DNA of 64,000 nt. It comes from Paenibacillus montaniterrae (lineage in GTDB: Bacteria; Bacillota; Bacilli; Paenibacillales; Paenibacillaceae). Positions 51,390 through 59,769 of the stretch are shown here, one piece after another. The first letter of the stretch is position 1. Every line of letters starts with the position of its first letter. The stretch covers positions 62,001-126,000 of the forward strand of contig NZ_BOSE01000013.1 in NCBI RefSeq assembly GCF_018403185.1. The letters are read 5' to 3'. Below the pieces are notes generated by a model. That model saw nothing but the letters and a program-made list of their open reading frames with translations, was not told the DNA's origin and did not search any database. The translations under genes and the position numbers were made by a program.

Positions 51390-52472
51390 ATGAGAAGAAG
51401 CATCTTAATCGTGGGCGGTTATGGCAAGGTAGGCGGACATATCGCCAGGCAGCTATGCCACACGACGAACCATCACCTGATCATTGCTGGGCGCAGTCTG
51501 GAGAAAGCGAGCGCAAGCTGCCGGCTGTTAAATGGGAGGGCAGAGCCGCTGCAGCTTGAGTTGAAAGGTCCCGTTGATCCAGCATTGCTTAAGCGGGTTG
51601 CTGTTGTCATCATGTGCCATGAGCAATTAGATGTAAGCTTTGCCAAGCAATGTCTGGAGCTTGGCATACATTATGTAGACATTTCCGCAAGCTACTCGTG
51701 GCTGGCGCGGCTGGAGAAGCTGGATGAGGAAGCTCAAGCAAGCGGTGCAACAGCTGTGCTGAGCGTTGGCTTTGCGCCGGGGCTCACTAATTTGATGGCA
51801 GCACATGCTGCAAGGCAGCTTAAACGGGTGGACAAGCTTGAAATCGGCATATTGCTTGGCTTAGGCGAAGCGCATGGAGCTGCTGCAATAAAGTGGCTGT
51901 TCGAAGAGCTGCTGCAAAGCTTTGTGTTGGAGGGGCGCAGCGGCTCAAGAAAAATTCGCAGCTTTACAGAGCGTAGAAGCATGCTGTTTGCCCAGATCGG
52001 CAGGCGGAGCTGCTATCGCTTTAACTTTTCTGATCAGCATACGCTTTACGAGGCAAAGGCTGCCGCAGAGGTAGGAACGTATTTAGGCTTTGACGTGGAG
52101 TGGATGAATCGCATACTCGCATTGCTGCAGCGCATTAGAGCCACAGCTTTGCTGCGCAGTCGATTTGTCTCACAAGCATTAACAGCACTTGTGCAGAAGA
52201 AATCGTTCGGCAGCAGCGTATGTGCGATTCATGTAGATGCGACAGGCGAGGACAGCATGGGCAGCTCGGCCAAGGTTCAGCTAAGCTACACAGCCGAGCA
52301 GGAGGCGGTACAGACAGCTGCCATAGCAGCCAATGTTGCCGATCAGCTTATGTATGGAGGGTACCCAAGCGGAGTGCATCATATTGAGCAGTTGTTCGCT
52401 CTTCAAGCTCCGCTGCAGGCCGATCTTATCTCTTCACTAGCACTTATTGCGATACATGATATGAAGTTATAA
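51390..52472 (+). CDS. Saccharopine dehydrogenase-family protein
   Basis: A 360-residue protein with an N-terminal Rossmann fold (ILIVGGYGKVGGHIARQLC) and the family layout of saccharopine dehydrogenase NADP-binding proteins (CLELGIHYVDISASYSWL, LSVGFAPGLTNLMAAHAA). The true substrate is often unknown in this family. GGAAGAGG precedes the ATG. A Fur-like box upstream hints at iron limitation, but the sequence is not that of the opine-metallophore dehydrogenases (different family). An R1 fragment lies beyond its stop. Confidence 0.87.
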   Translation: MRRSILIVGGYGKVGGHIARQLCHTTNHHLIIAGRSLEKASASCRLLNGRAEPLQLELKGPVDPALLKRVAVVIMCHEQLDVSFAKQCLELGIHYVDISASYSWLARLEKLDEEAQASGATAVLSVGFAPGLTNLMAAHAARQLKRVDKLEIGILLGLGEAHGAAAIKWLFEELLQSFVLEGRSGSRKIRSFTERRSMLFAQIGRRSCYRFNFSDQHTLYEAKAAAEVGTYLGFDVEWMNRILALLQRIRATALLRSRFVSQALTALVQKKSFGSSVCAIHVDATGEDSMGSSAKVQLSYTAEQEAVQTAAIAANVADQLMYGGYPSGVHHIEQLFALQAPLQADLISSLALIAIHDMKL

Positions 52473-52480
52473 TGGCTGAA

Positions 52481-52550
52481 TACTAGAAAGCGAGGAGCGC
52501 AGCGTAGGTGATACCTACGAGAGCACCTCCAATGTTTACTTTTGAACTTC
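52481..52550 (-). repeat. Repeat family R1, copy D (partial)
   Basis: TACTAGAAAGCGAGGAGCGCAG and the following GTAGGTGATACCTACGAGAGCACC match the inner part of copies E-G; the element ends TTTTGAACTTCC, a left terminal sequence in reverse. The GACTTTGATGACGATG part is deleted. Read on the minus strand it begins 2 bp after the TAG stop of the lipoprotein gene, the same placement as copies B and G. Confidence 0.75.
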
Positions 52551-52552
52551 CT

Positions 52553-53314
52553 CTAGCTTTCTTGTTCTTGCGTTGTCTCAATAAACGTACTGTCCTCCAG
52601 CTTGAATTGATTGTTTTCCAATCTGTAGCTTGTATCAAGCGTCCCGACAAATATGCCCGGCGATACCTGCAGCGATTGTGAAACGATCAGCCGATCATTT
52701 TCAATACGATAGGACGTCACCTTGCCTACAGCGGCCTCTTCAAACCACATGGCAGCCTCGTCAATCTGGAAAGCGAACGTATAGCTTTTCGAATTGAATT
52801 TAATCGTATATATTTGCTTGCCGTCCTTCTCTATGACACGGGAGGACAGCTTGTCTTTTAGATCCTTGTTCGGATTTGGCGCAGTAATTTCAGTAAAGTC
52901 CGTGCGCATAATATGAGCTTCAGTGTTGAGCACGCCTGTGCCATATCCTTTCGTCAGAAACAGAAAAATTTCATCCTTTCCGTCTCGATCCAAATCCGTC
53001 ACAATAAGCTCGGGATAATAATCTGGATTGGCAACATTTTCCCACTGATAGGTTTTAGATTCATCACCGATATGGACCGTAATTGGAGCAACAAGCTCGT
53101 TGTTTTTTTGCTCAATGCCCGTAATCGAGATATTTTCTGCCGCCTGCTCCGCCAACACAATATGATCCTCTGCTTGTGTGACAGCCTGCTCGACATTGGC
53201 AGCGATGCCTTGCTTGTTCGCGCTATTATTGTTGGTTGCTTGCGTGCAGCCAAACAAAACAGCGCCGGACAAGCAAAAGAACAACGCTAGAACTGTATAT
53301 TTTTTCAAGGACAA
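52553..53314 (-). CDS. Lipoprotein with VCBS/FG-GAP-like segment, unknown function
   Basis: A 253-residue lipoprotein with signal peptide and lipobox LFGC (Cys23). An N-terminal helical stretch (NVEQAVTQAEDHIVLAEQAAENI) is followed by a beta-rich region containing a calcium-binding-like YYPELIVTDLDRDGKDEIFL motif (DxDxDGxxE), as in FG-GAP/VCBS repeats. Surface location is expected; no enzymatic motif is seen. The gene ends against R1 copy D. Confidence 0.78.
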   Translation of the reverse strand: MSLKKYTVLALFFCLSGAVLFGCTQATNNNSANKQGIAANVEQAVTQAEDHIVLAEQAAENISITGIEQKNNELVAPITVHIGDESKTYQWENVANPDYYPELIVTDLDRDGKDEIFLFLTKGYGTGVLNTEAHIMRTDFTEITAPNPNKDLKDKLSSRVIEKDGKQIYTIKFNSKSYTFAFQIDEAAMWFEEAAVGKVTSYRIENDRLIVSQSLQVSPGIFVGTLDTSYRLENNQFKLEDSTFIETTQEQES

Positions 53315-53444
53315 AAGCCCCTTTCTTTAATTCAAGATAATTCCACGATAGTTATGACGCCAAATGATCTGTAATGTTGCGAAAAGCGTGGCAAATTCGC
53401 GATTTTCAGAGTTACTATTGCTTTAATAGTTTTATGCATACACG

Positions 53445-53735
53445 ATGGTAAGAGCATTGGCCGAACGCGGCTATCGCTTAGCTCTAGCTGCTGATGGCTT
53501 GGCGCCATGGATTGAGTGCGGATGATTATAGTCGTATTGGATAGTTGGCAATTATTTAAGCCGCGACGTAGGAGGGGCTAAACAGCTTGGCATAACAAGC
53601 GTGTTTATCGATTGGTCGCCGAGATAACCTAAATTGCCTGCGGATAAATGGAGCAGCCTGATTACATATTCACGAGCCGCTTGAACTTCTGAACATCGTT
53701 GAACAGCTTGGTCAAAGGCTAGCTCTTCCTTTAAG
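53445..53735 (+). pseudogene. Decayed HAD-superfamily hydrolase gene
   Basis: Three short frames in order match a HAD hydrolase: MVRALAERGYRLALAADGLAPW (motif II region, S/T plus D-G), then VGNYLSRDVGGAKQLGITSVFIDWSPR (motif IV region, with the usual GNDxxxD acidic residue altered), then EPLELLNIVEQLGQ. They lie in different frames separated by stops, so the gene is broken. The N-terminal DxD motif was not found. The rest of the 640-bp gap between the lipoprotein and catalase genes holds no gene. Confidence 0.75.
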
Positions 53736-53848
53736 TTTACACAGTACTTGAGTGACTTGGCAATTCTTTTATCGCAAAGCAGCGATATTGTTAAGCATGC
53801 AGCCGTCTAAAAAGAGCGGCAGGTATCGAAAATTATCAATAACAACAA

Positions 53849-53897
53849 AGGAAGTTCAGATTGTCAGTTTTTACTGACTTTCTAAACTTCCCTTTTT
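53849..53897. terminator. Hairpin downstream of catalase
   Basis: GGAAGTTCAGA and TCTAAACTTCC pair, with inner GTCAGT/ACTGAC. A CCCTTTTTCC tail on the plus strand and CTTTGTTGTT on the minus strand make it usable for either direction; it lies beyond the catalase stop. Confidence 0.8.
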
Positions 53898-53953
53898 CCT
53901 GGACTCGTTATTTAGCTGGATAACCAGATGAATTGAACATTATTGCAGCAGCA

Positions 53954-55438
53954 TTATTCGCCGCGACCAGCTGCCGCTTCAACCTCGCTTAAGGAAATGC
54001 CAAGCGCTGTTGCAACACCCTCGCCGTAGGCAGGGTCAGCTTTATAGCAGTTGTTAATATGGCGCAGCTTCACTTCTTTCGTAGTGCCTTGCATATTGTC
54101 AGCCGTATTTTTGAACAGGCGTTGTTTTTCTTCGTCGGACAATAGGTTGAACAGCTTGCCTGGCTGCTCGTAGTAATTGTCATCATCCTCACGGAAATTC
54201 CAATGATCCGCTGCACCGAACAGATCAAGCGCCGGCTCTTGATGCTCTTTGCTGTCTTGATTGTCGCCGTAGCTGTTAGGAGAGTAAGGCACGCTCGGAT
54301 TGTTTTGATAGACGCGTCCTGCGCCATCGCGATGGAATGGGCAGAAGTTGGCTACATTTTTCGGGTAGTTGACTGGAATTTGCCAGTAGTTGACGCCTAA
54401 ACGATAGCGCTGAGCATCACCATAAGAGAATAGTCGCCCTTGCAGCATTTTGTCTGGCGAGAAGCCGATGCCTGGCACAATGCTTGCAGGCGAGAAGGCT
54501 GCTTGCTCAACGTCGATAAAGTAGTTTTCCGGATTGCGATTCAGTTCGACCTCGCCTACCTCGATCAACGGGAAATCTTTTTTATACCATACCTTCGTTA
54601 GATCAAACGGGTTGTATGGCATATTGTTCGCTTGCTCTTCCGTCATAACCTGGATATACATTTTCCATTTCGGGAAGTTTCCTTCTTCAATCGCGTTGAA
54701 CAGATCGCGCTGATGCGATTCACGATCTTGACCAATTAGCTGAGCTGCTTCTTCGCTTGTCAGGTTTTTAATGCCTTGCTCGCTCAAGAAATGGAATTTT
54801 ACCCACACGCGCTCATTGTCGGCATTATACAAGCTGAAGGTGTGGCTGCCGAACATATGCATGTTGCGGTAGGAAGCAGGAATTCCACGGTCACTCATAA
54901 CGATCGTAACCTGATGCAGCGCCTCTGGTAGACTGGTCCAGAAATCCCAGTTAGCTTGCGGATTATGCATATTCGTTTTCGGGTCGCGTTTGACAACGTG
55001 GTTAAGATCCGGGAAACGCTTCGGATCGCGGAAGAAAAAGACAGGCGTGTTATTGCCTACAAGATCCCAGTTTCCTTCCTCAGTATAAAACTTGATCGCT
55101 GTACCGCGAATATCGCGCTCGGCATCAGCTGCACCGCGCTCGCCAGCTACTGTCGAAAAGCGGATGAACATGTCCGTTTTCTTGCCGACCTCTGAAAACA
55201 GTTTTGCTTTTGTATATTTCGTAATATCGTTCGTCACGGTAAATGTTCCGAAAGCACCGGAGCCTTTAGCATGCATACGACGCTCAGGAATGACTTCACG
55301 ATCAAAATGCGCCAGCTTTTCAAGGAGCCATACATCTTGTAAAAGTACGGGTCCGCGAGGACCTGCCGTTAAAGAGTCATCATCGTTTGGCACAGGAGCA
55401 CCAAAGGCTGTAGTTAGTTTTTTGTTGTTATCTACCAT
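53954..55438 (-). CDS. katA: Catalase (monofunctional heme catalase)
   Basis: A 494-residue clade 3 catalase decomposing hydrogen peroxide. The active-site signature FDREVIPERRMHAKGSGAFG contains the catalytic histidine, NNTPVFFFRDPKRFPDLNH the asparagine region, and RLFSYGDAQRYRLGVNY the proximal heme tyrosine. Length matches Bacillus KatA (about 480). GGGAGGGATTAGC precedes the ATG. A PerR-like box 31 bp upstream suggests peroxide control. It is transcribed alone. Confidence 0.97.
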   Translation of the reverse strand: MVDNNKKLTTAFGAPVPNDDDSLTAGPRGPVLLQDVWLLEKLAHFDREVIPERRMHAKGSGAFGTFTVTNDITKYTKAKLFSEVGKKTDMFIRFSTVAGERGAADAERDIRGTAIKFYTEEGNWDLVGNNTPVFFFRDPKRFPDLNHVVKRDPKTNMHNPQANWDFWTSLPEALHQVTIVMSDRGIPASYRNMHMFGSHTFSLYNADNERVWVKFHFLSEQGIKNLTSEEAAQLIGQDRESHQRDLFNAIEEGNFPKWKMYIQVMTEEQANNMPYNPFDLTKVWYKKDFPLIEVGEVELNRNPENYFIDVEQAAFSPASIVPGIGFSPDKMLQGRLFSYGDAQRYRLGVNYWQIPVNYPKNVANFCPFHRDGAGRVYQNNPSVPYSPNSYGDNQDSKEHQEPALDLFGAADHWNFREDDDNYYEQPGKLFNLLSDEEKQRLFKNTADNMQGTTKEVKLRHINNCYKADPAYGEGVATALGISLSEVEAAAGRGE

Positions 55439-55468
55439 GCTAATCCCTCCCAGAATTTATAAATGAAC

Positions 55469-55483
55469 TTATACTAAGTATTA
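55469..55483. promoter_or_regulatory. PerR-like box upstream of catalase
   Basis: TTATACTAAGTATTA matches 12 of 14 positions of the PerR consensus TTATAATNATTATAA, 31 bp upstream of the catalase start. PerR is known to repress katA in Bacillus. Confidence 0.65.
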
Positions 55484-55683
55484 TATTATATTTAGTCTAA
55501 AAGTAAAATGAAGATATGATGAGAATTTGCTAAGGATATGATGAGTATTGAAATTTGCAGTAAAAGTACAGGGAAAAGAAAGCAAAATTGCAGTAAGGTG
55601 ATTGATATAAAACGTGAAGAAGCAATATAAACGAGAAGGATTAGAGCAGCAGATTGTGCTGCAAATTTGGTGTAGAGGATATG

Positions 55684-55731
55684 GTAGTTCGAATTGTAGT
55701 TGGAATTGTAGTTCGTATAGTAGCTCGTATG
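55684..55731. repeat. Four imperfect 12-bp tandem repeats
   Basis: The units read GTAGTTCGAATT, GTAGTTGGAATT, GTAGTTCGTATA and GTAGCTCGTATG. They lie in the 440-bp AT-rich gap between the catalase and DUF-lipoprotein genes. That gap otherwise holds the catalase promoter and a 109-codon minus-strand open frame which I do not accept as a gene. Confidence 0.7.
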
Positions 55732-55877
55732 GATATGTACGTATGCCTATACTATAACGCAAAAGTACAAGCGCTTCCATCAGAAATTTTGTAGAGAATT
55801 GTAGAATCAAGTCTTCCGGATTGTGGCAACCATTGTCAAGCGATTTTCGTCAAATAGGGTAAAAGGGGGAGATAAGT

Positions 55878-56639
55878 TTGACGATAAGTTTGAAAAAGCT
55901 GAGTATGCTTATGCTAGGCATGCTCATACTTTGCAGCTGCGACAGCAGAGGCTTGGCTAATCCGACCAAAGGCGTTCATCAAGCTTCAATTGACTGGGTA
56001 GATTTTGTTAAGCTGCAAGATAACCAATATCAAGGGCTGTATAACGCGGTAATTGGCGATCCGTCACTTGTAACGGAGAAGGTTGTTGGTGAGGTAGAGT
56101 TCAACGTAGCTAAAACCGTAACCAATCCTAGCTACCGTATTCAGCCTGGAGATGCGTCTTATCTCGACATTGGAATAAAGCTGTATGAGGTAGAAGGCTT
56201 CGAGCCGAATGAACTGATTGCAGCGGCTGATGAATATAGCATTAATGGCTATCGTTTGTATAGCTCGGATGATCATAGAGATAAAATGACCCGTATTTAT
56301 TTTGACGATATTGCCAAGCATGAAATGAAAAAAATCGAATGGTACGATATAGAAAGCAGGGAGCTGGCTGTCAGCCTTGATGCTGAGGAGAGCAAAAAGC
56401 TGATTGAAAAGCTGCTGGCAGGCACGCCAAAGGACGATTACATTCCTCCGCAAACCTGTCTGGAGCCAACAAACTATCAAGTCGTCTTCTATTCTGGTGA
56501 TCCGCTCGGATATTTCTTTACGCTTGTCGATGATGGAGAGCAATTGCTCTTTCACTCTGGAGATGCAATCAGATTGATTGATGATAGCATTCGAGACTGG
56601 CTGCAGCTGCCGCAGCAGGTGGATTGTGGCGTAGAATAA
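55878..56639 (+). CDS. Lipoprotein, unknown function
   Basis: A 253-residue lipoprotein starting at TTG 55878 with AAAGGGGGA 8 bases upstream. The signal peptide ends in lipobox ILCSC (Cys21). The mature part has no family I recognise; segments such as SYRIQPGDASYLDIGIKLYEVEG and GYRLYSSDDHRDKMTRIYFDD suggest a beta-rich extracellular domain. Stand-alone gene, 58 bp before DUF488. Confidence 0.78.
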   Translation: MTISLKKLSMLMLGMLILCSCDSRGLANPTKGVHQASIDWVDFVKLQDNQYQGLYNAVIGDPSLVTEKVVGEVEFNVAKTVTNPSYRIQPGDASYLDIGIKLYEVEGFEPNELIAAADEYSINGYRLYSSDDHRDKMTRIYFDDIAKHEMKKIEWYDIESRELAVSLDAEESKKLIEKLLAGTPKDDYIPPQTCLEPTNYQVVFYSGDPLGYFFTLVDDGEQLLFHSGDAIRLIDDSIRDWLQLPQQVDCGVE

Positions 56640-56697
56640 GAGCTTCTTGAGTCTAAATAAGCTGCGTGTATACGGAAGAAAAGGAGCAGGATATCAT

Positions 56698-57057
56698 ATG
56701 GCGCTTTATATTAAACGCATTTATGAGCCCGCATCAGAGGGCGATGGGATGAGAATTTTAGTTGACCGACTGTGGCCGAGAGGGCTATCCAAGGAAAGAG
56801 CGCAGCTGACGCTTTGGATGAAGGAGGTAACGCCAAGTCCTGCTTTGCGCACCTGGTTTGGTCATCGTCCGGAGCGATTTGCAGAATTTCGGGCAAGGTA
56901 TGAAGCAGAGCTGGCCAGCCTTGAAGTACAGCCTTATTTGCACAAGCTGAAGCAATGGAGTGAAAAGGATGTTGTTACGCTGCTGTATGCTGCGAGGGAC
57001 CCGAAAATCAATCATGCGATCATTTTGAAGCAGTACATTGAACAGTTGCTGATCTGA
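56698..57057 (+). CDS. DUF488 (YeaO-type) family protein
   Basis: A 119-residue protein with the DUF488 pattern (YIKRIYEPASEGDGMRILVD, RLWPRGLSKERA, WMKEVTPSPALRTWFGHRPE, VTLLYAARDPKINHA). The role of the family is not established. ATG 56698 follows AAGGAGCAGGATATC; a longer open frame to 56647 lacks a ribosome site. Confidence 0.92.
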   Translation: MALYIKRIYEPASEGDGMRILVDRLWPRGLSKERAQLTLWMKEVTPSPALRTWFGHRPERFAEFRARYEAELASLEVQPYLHKLKQWSEKDVVTLLYAARDPKINHAIILKQYIEQLLI

Positions 57058-57172
57058 GACGGCTTCAAACGAATTTTCTTAGGATTGACATGAAACTGTT
57101 TATCAATTGTTGATTTTTTGTCCTGTTATTTCATATATAATAAAGAAAATACGATGATAAGGACATGGTTAC

Positions 57173-58642
57173 ATGATCAACGAAAAATTTCCAATACGGT
57201 TTTTCCGTTTGTTTGGCTTGCTGGATGGCATATCGTTGCTAGTATTGCTCTGTATCGCAATGCCTTTGAAATATTGGGCGGACATCCCGCTTGCAGTAAC
57301 GATTGCGGGATCAGTTCACGGCGCGATCTTTGTGATCTATGCGATCTCAGTCGCAGTAGCGCAACTATTTATTCGCTGGAAGCTATATTGGAGCCTATTG
57401 GCGGCAGTTGTTGCCTTTGTTCCATTCGGCAATTTTGTGCTTGATCGCTATCTGAAAAAGCATGAGCACAAATTTATGGCGCAGCCGATTCCAATGCTCT
57501 GGATTGTGTACAGCATCATCTTTTTTACGTTTATAGATTTGTTCACCCAGCTCCCGGTTATGAGCACCTATGCGCAATCACTTGGTGCATCGCTAACCTT
57601 AGCCGGCTTTATTGTTGGGGCTTATTCGCTTTCCAATACAGGCGGCAATATATTGGCAGGTGTGTTAACCGATAAGCTTGGCGCATTTAAAGTACTGACA
57701 GCGGGCTTGATCGGTACGAGCGTGCTGCTTGTATGCTATCGTTTCATAGCTTCGCCTGAAGCGTTATTGGTATTGCGTTTTCTGCATGGCTTTATCGGAG
57801 GACTGATTGTGCCAGCTGCTTTTACCTTTGTTGCGAATCAAAGCAAGAAAAACAAGGAAGGCAGTCAAAATGCGGTAACTGGTGCTTTCGTCGGTATAGC
57901 GGCAATCATAGGCCCTGCATTTAGCGGCATTATGGCGGCGAGAACCTCTGCGCCGACTGTGTTTCTGGTCGTTGCTGTGTTTGGCTTGCTGCTGACGTTT
58001 GTTACTTTGTTCAGTCTGCGCAAAGTGAAATTTAAGCAAGATAAAAAGGCCGCGCTGCCGTTTCAATGGAATAAGCAGGTGATTGCCTCCTTTGTCGGAG
58101 CCTTCATGCTAATGTTCTCGCAGGGTGCGCTCGCCTATTTGCTGCCGCTTAGGGTCGCTCAATTTGGCTATGATTCAAGATTTAGCGGTACGCTGCTCAG
58201 CGTGTTTGGCCTTGTAGTCGTCTTTATTTTTGTCATGCGCACCAAATATATGTTTGACAAAATCGCTCCCCAGTATGGCTTGGCGCTAGGCCTGTCACTA
58301 CTGGGCTTAAGTCAGCTGTTGCTGGGTATGGTTGATATAGTTGCCTTCTATTACGTTGTGCTTGCGATTTATGGCATTGGCTTTGCGTTTTTATTCCCTT
58401 CTATTAATGTGCTGCTGATGCGCGGCACAACGAATGAAAACCGCGGCAAGGCCTACGGCTATTTCTATGCATTCTTTTCACTTGGCGTAGTTGCGGGCTC
58501 TTCAGGACTTGGATTGCTGCAAATCAAGCTGGAAGGCTTGTTTCTTGTAACGAGTATATTGCTGGTTTGCGGAGCAGTGCTCATTTTTGCGATGAAAACA
58601 ACTGTTGCTCAAAAGCAAAGCTATTCCAATAACTCTATGTAA
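57173..58642 (+). CDS. DUF3817-MFS transporter fusion
   Basis: A 489-residue membrane protein. Residues about 5-100 match DUF3817 (FFRLFGLLDGISLLVLLCIAMPLKY, GSVHGAIFVIYAISVA, FGNFVLDRYLKKHE), which usually occurs as a separate protein of about 95 residues. From about 105 it is a 12-helix major facilitator transporter (LADKL-like GVLTDKLGAFKVL loop, FLHGFIGGLIVPAAF). The join is in frame and continuous. A drug or metabolite exporter is likely; substrate unknown. The ribosome site is weak (AAGGACATGGTTAC). Confidence 0.85.
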   Translation: MINEKFPIRFFRLFGLLDGISLLVLLCIAMPLKYWADIPLAVTIAGSVHGAIFVIYAISVAVAQLFIRWKLYWSLLAAVVAFVPFGNFVLDRYLKKHEHKFMAQPIPMLWIVYSIIFFTFIDLFTQLPVMSTYAQSLGASLTLAGFIVGAYSLSNTGGNILAGVLTDKLGAFKVLTAGLIGTSVLLVCYRFIASPEALLVLRFLHGFIGGLIVPAAFTFVANQSKKNKEGSQNAVTGAFVGIAAIIGPAFSGIMAARTSAPTVFLVVAVFGLLLTFVTLFSLRKVKFKQDKKAALPFQWNKQVIASFVGAFMLMFSQGALAYLLPLRVAQFGYDSRFSGTLLSVFGLVVVFIFVMRTKYMFDKIAPQYGLALGLSLLGLSQLLLGMVDIVAFYYVVLAIYGIGFAFLFPSINVLLMRGTTNENRGKAYGYFYAFFSLGVVAGSSGLGLLQIKLEGLFLVTSILLVCGAVLIFAMKTTVAQKQSYSNNSM

Positions 58643-58799
58643 AGGCAGTCGCCCAATTTCTTAACCTTTTCCGCTAGTGTGCATATATTTTTTGCGAGAA
58701 CACACAATATATGCGATTACGACGATCACACCATAGCTTGCCCGGCGTATCTTAGCAGCAGGGCAGCATGGTCGAGTCGAAAAGCAGCATGAGGAGGTT

Positions 58800-59243
58800 A
58801 TGAAAATGGCGTTAGTGCCGTATGATCCGTTTCGTCAGTTGAGTAACTTTAGAAGAGAAATCGATAGCTTATTTCATGATTTACCGTTTTCCTTTCATCA
58901 TGAGCAGCATTTTGGCAGCATGCGTGTAGATGTTCATGAGAATGAGCGCGAAATTATAGCGACATGCGATTTGCCTGGATTGGAAAGCAAGGAAGATGTG
59001 AGCATTCAAATTGACAATCAATATTTAACGATTAGTGGTGTAATGAAGCGTTCCAATGAAGTGAAGGAAGAGCATATGCATCGACAGGAGCGTTTCGTCG
59101 GCCGTTTTCAACGCTCGGTTCTATTGCCTGGCCCGGTTGCGCATGAAGGCATTACCGCCACCTATAGAAATGGAGTGTTGGAAATAAGAATGCCGAAGCT
59201 TGCCTCTGATCATAAACGGAATATAGATGTGCAATTCCATTAA
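58800..59243 (+). CDS. Hsp20/alpha-crystallin small heat-shock protein
   Basis: A 147-residue chaperone. The alpha-crystallin domain spans about residues 40-140 (MRVDVHENEREIIATCDLPG, LESKEDVSIQIDNQYLTISG, GRFQRSVLLPGPVAHEGITA, YRNGVLEIRMPK). It holds unfolding proteins in an ATP-independent way. GAGGAGG precedes; ATG 58806 two codons later has better spacing. A GCATATATT/AATATATGC dyad at 58681-58714 lies upstream and might be regulatory. Confidence 0.95.
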   Translation: MKMALVPYDPFRQLSNFRREIDSLFHDLPFSFHHEQHFGSMRVDVHENEREIIATCDLPGLESKEDVSIQIDNQYLTISGVMKRSNEVKEEHMHRQERFVGRFQRSVLLPGPVAHEGITATYRNGVLEIRMPKLASDHKRNIDVQFH

Positions 59244-59265
59244 AAGTGCATATTTAACGAAAAAC

Positions 59266-59307
59266 AAGCCCCATTGGAAATGAGCGACGCATTCCCAATG
59301 GGGCTTT
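59266..59307 (+). terminator. Terminator of the Hsp20 gene
   Basis: AAGCCCCATTGG and CCAATGGGGCTTTT form a 12-bp perfect stem with a 16-base loop and T-tail. Confidence 0.92.
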
Positions 59308-59310
59308 TGA

Positions 59311-59350
59311 AGCTGCGGAGCAAAGCATCCTCCAGTCGCTTTTTAAGTGC
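59311..59350. repeat. R2-related fragment
   Basis: GCGGAGCAAAGCATCC and CCAGTCGCTTTTTAAG match the reverse complement of one end of the R2 106-bp unit (GGAGCAATGCATCC and AAGTCGCTTTTTAAA). It directly abuts R1 copy E. Confidence 0.65.
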
Positions 59351-59351
59351 A

Positions 59352-59533
59352 AACCAAGAAGCTTGGACGCTAGTAGAAAGTGAGGAGCACAGCGTAGGCA
59401 CAAGCTACGTGAGCACCTCCAATGTTTTCGCAGAAAACATACATCGGAAGCATCAGCCTTCGCTAGCGTTCAAGATTCGCCGCCGACTAAGCTACAACGC
59501 AACCGGATCGTCATCAAAGTCCAGTTTTTAAAC
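59352..59533 (-). repeat. Repeat family R1, copy E
   Basis: Read on the plus strand it contains ACCAAGAAGCTTGGACG and GAAAGTGAGGAG, the GTGAGCACC block, GATTCGCCGCCGACTA and the end CGTCATCAAAGTCCAG-TTTTTAAAC. The other terminal repeat is replaced by the R2-related fragment. The middle has a 60-bp insert (TTTTCGCAGAAAAC hairpin onward) shared with copy F but not with B, C or G. Confidence 0.85.
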
Positions 59534-59550
59534 CTCCCCTTCCAATAAGA

Positions 59551-59752
59551 GTTTAAAATTTGGGCTTTCAGGACCAAGAAGATGGCACGATACTAGAAAG
59601 TGAGGAGCGCAGCGTAGGCAACAAGCTACGTGAGCACCTCCAGTGTTTTCGCAGAAAACATACATCGGAAGCATCAGCCTTCGCTAGCGTTCAAGATTCG
59701 CCGCCGACTAAGCTGCGAAGCATCCATCGTCATCAAAGTCCAGTTTTTAAAC
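59551..59752 (-). repeat. Repeat family R1, copy F (full length, 202 bp)
   Basis: Ends GTTTAAAATTTGGGCTTT and AAAGTCCAGTTTTTAAAC are inverted repeats. The interior matches copy E almost base for base over most of its length, including the insert with GCAGAAAACATACATCGG. It is separated from E and G by the same short spacer CCTCCCCTTCCAATAAGA. Confidence 0.88.
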
Positions 59753-59769
59753 CTCCCCTTCCAATAAGA

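Noticed and set aside
51390..52472. Opine-metallophore (staphylopine-like) dehydrogenase, suggested by the Fur-like box
   Set aside because: The sequence pattern is saccharopine-dehydrogenase-type, not the opine dehydrogenase family, and no nicotianamine-synthase-like or exporter gene is nearby.
55481..55810. A 109-codon minus-strand open frame between catalase and the lipoprotein gene
   Set aside because: It runs through AT-rich repetitive sequence and the catalase promoter, has no ribosome site, and its translation (rich in Tyr, Phe, Leu and Ile without pattern) looks like non-coding DNA.
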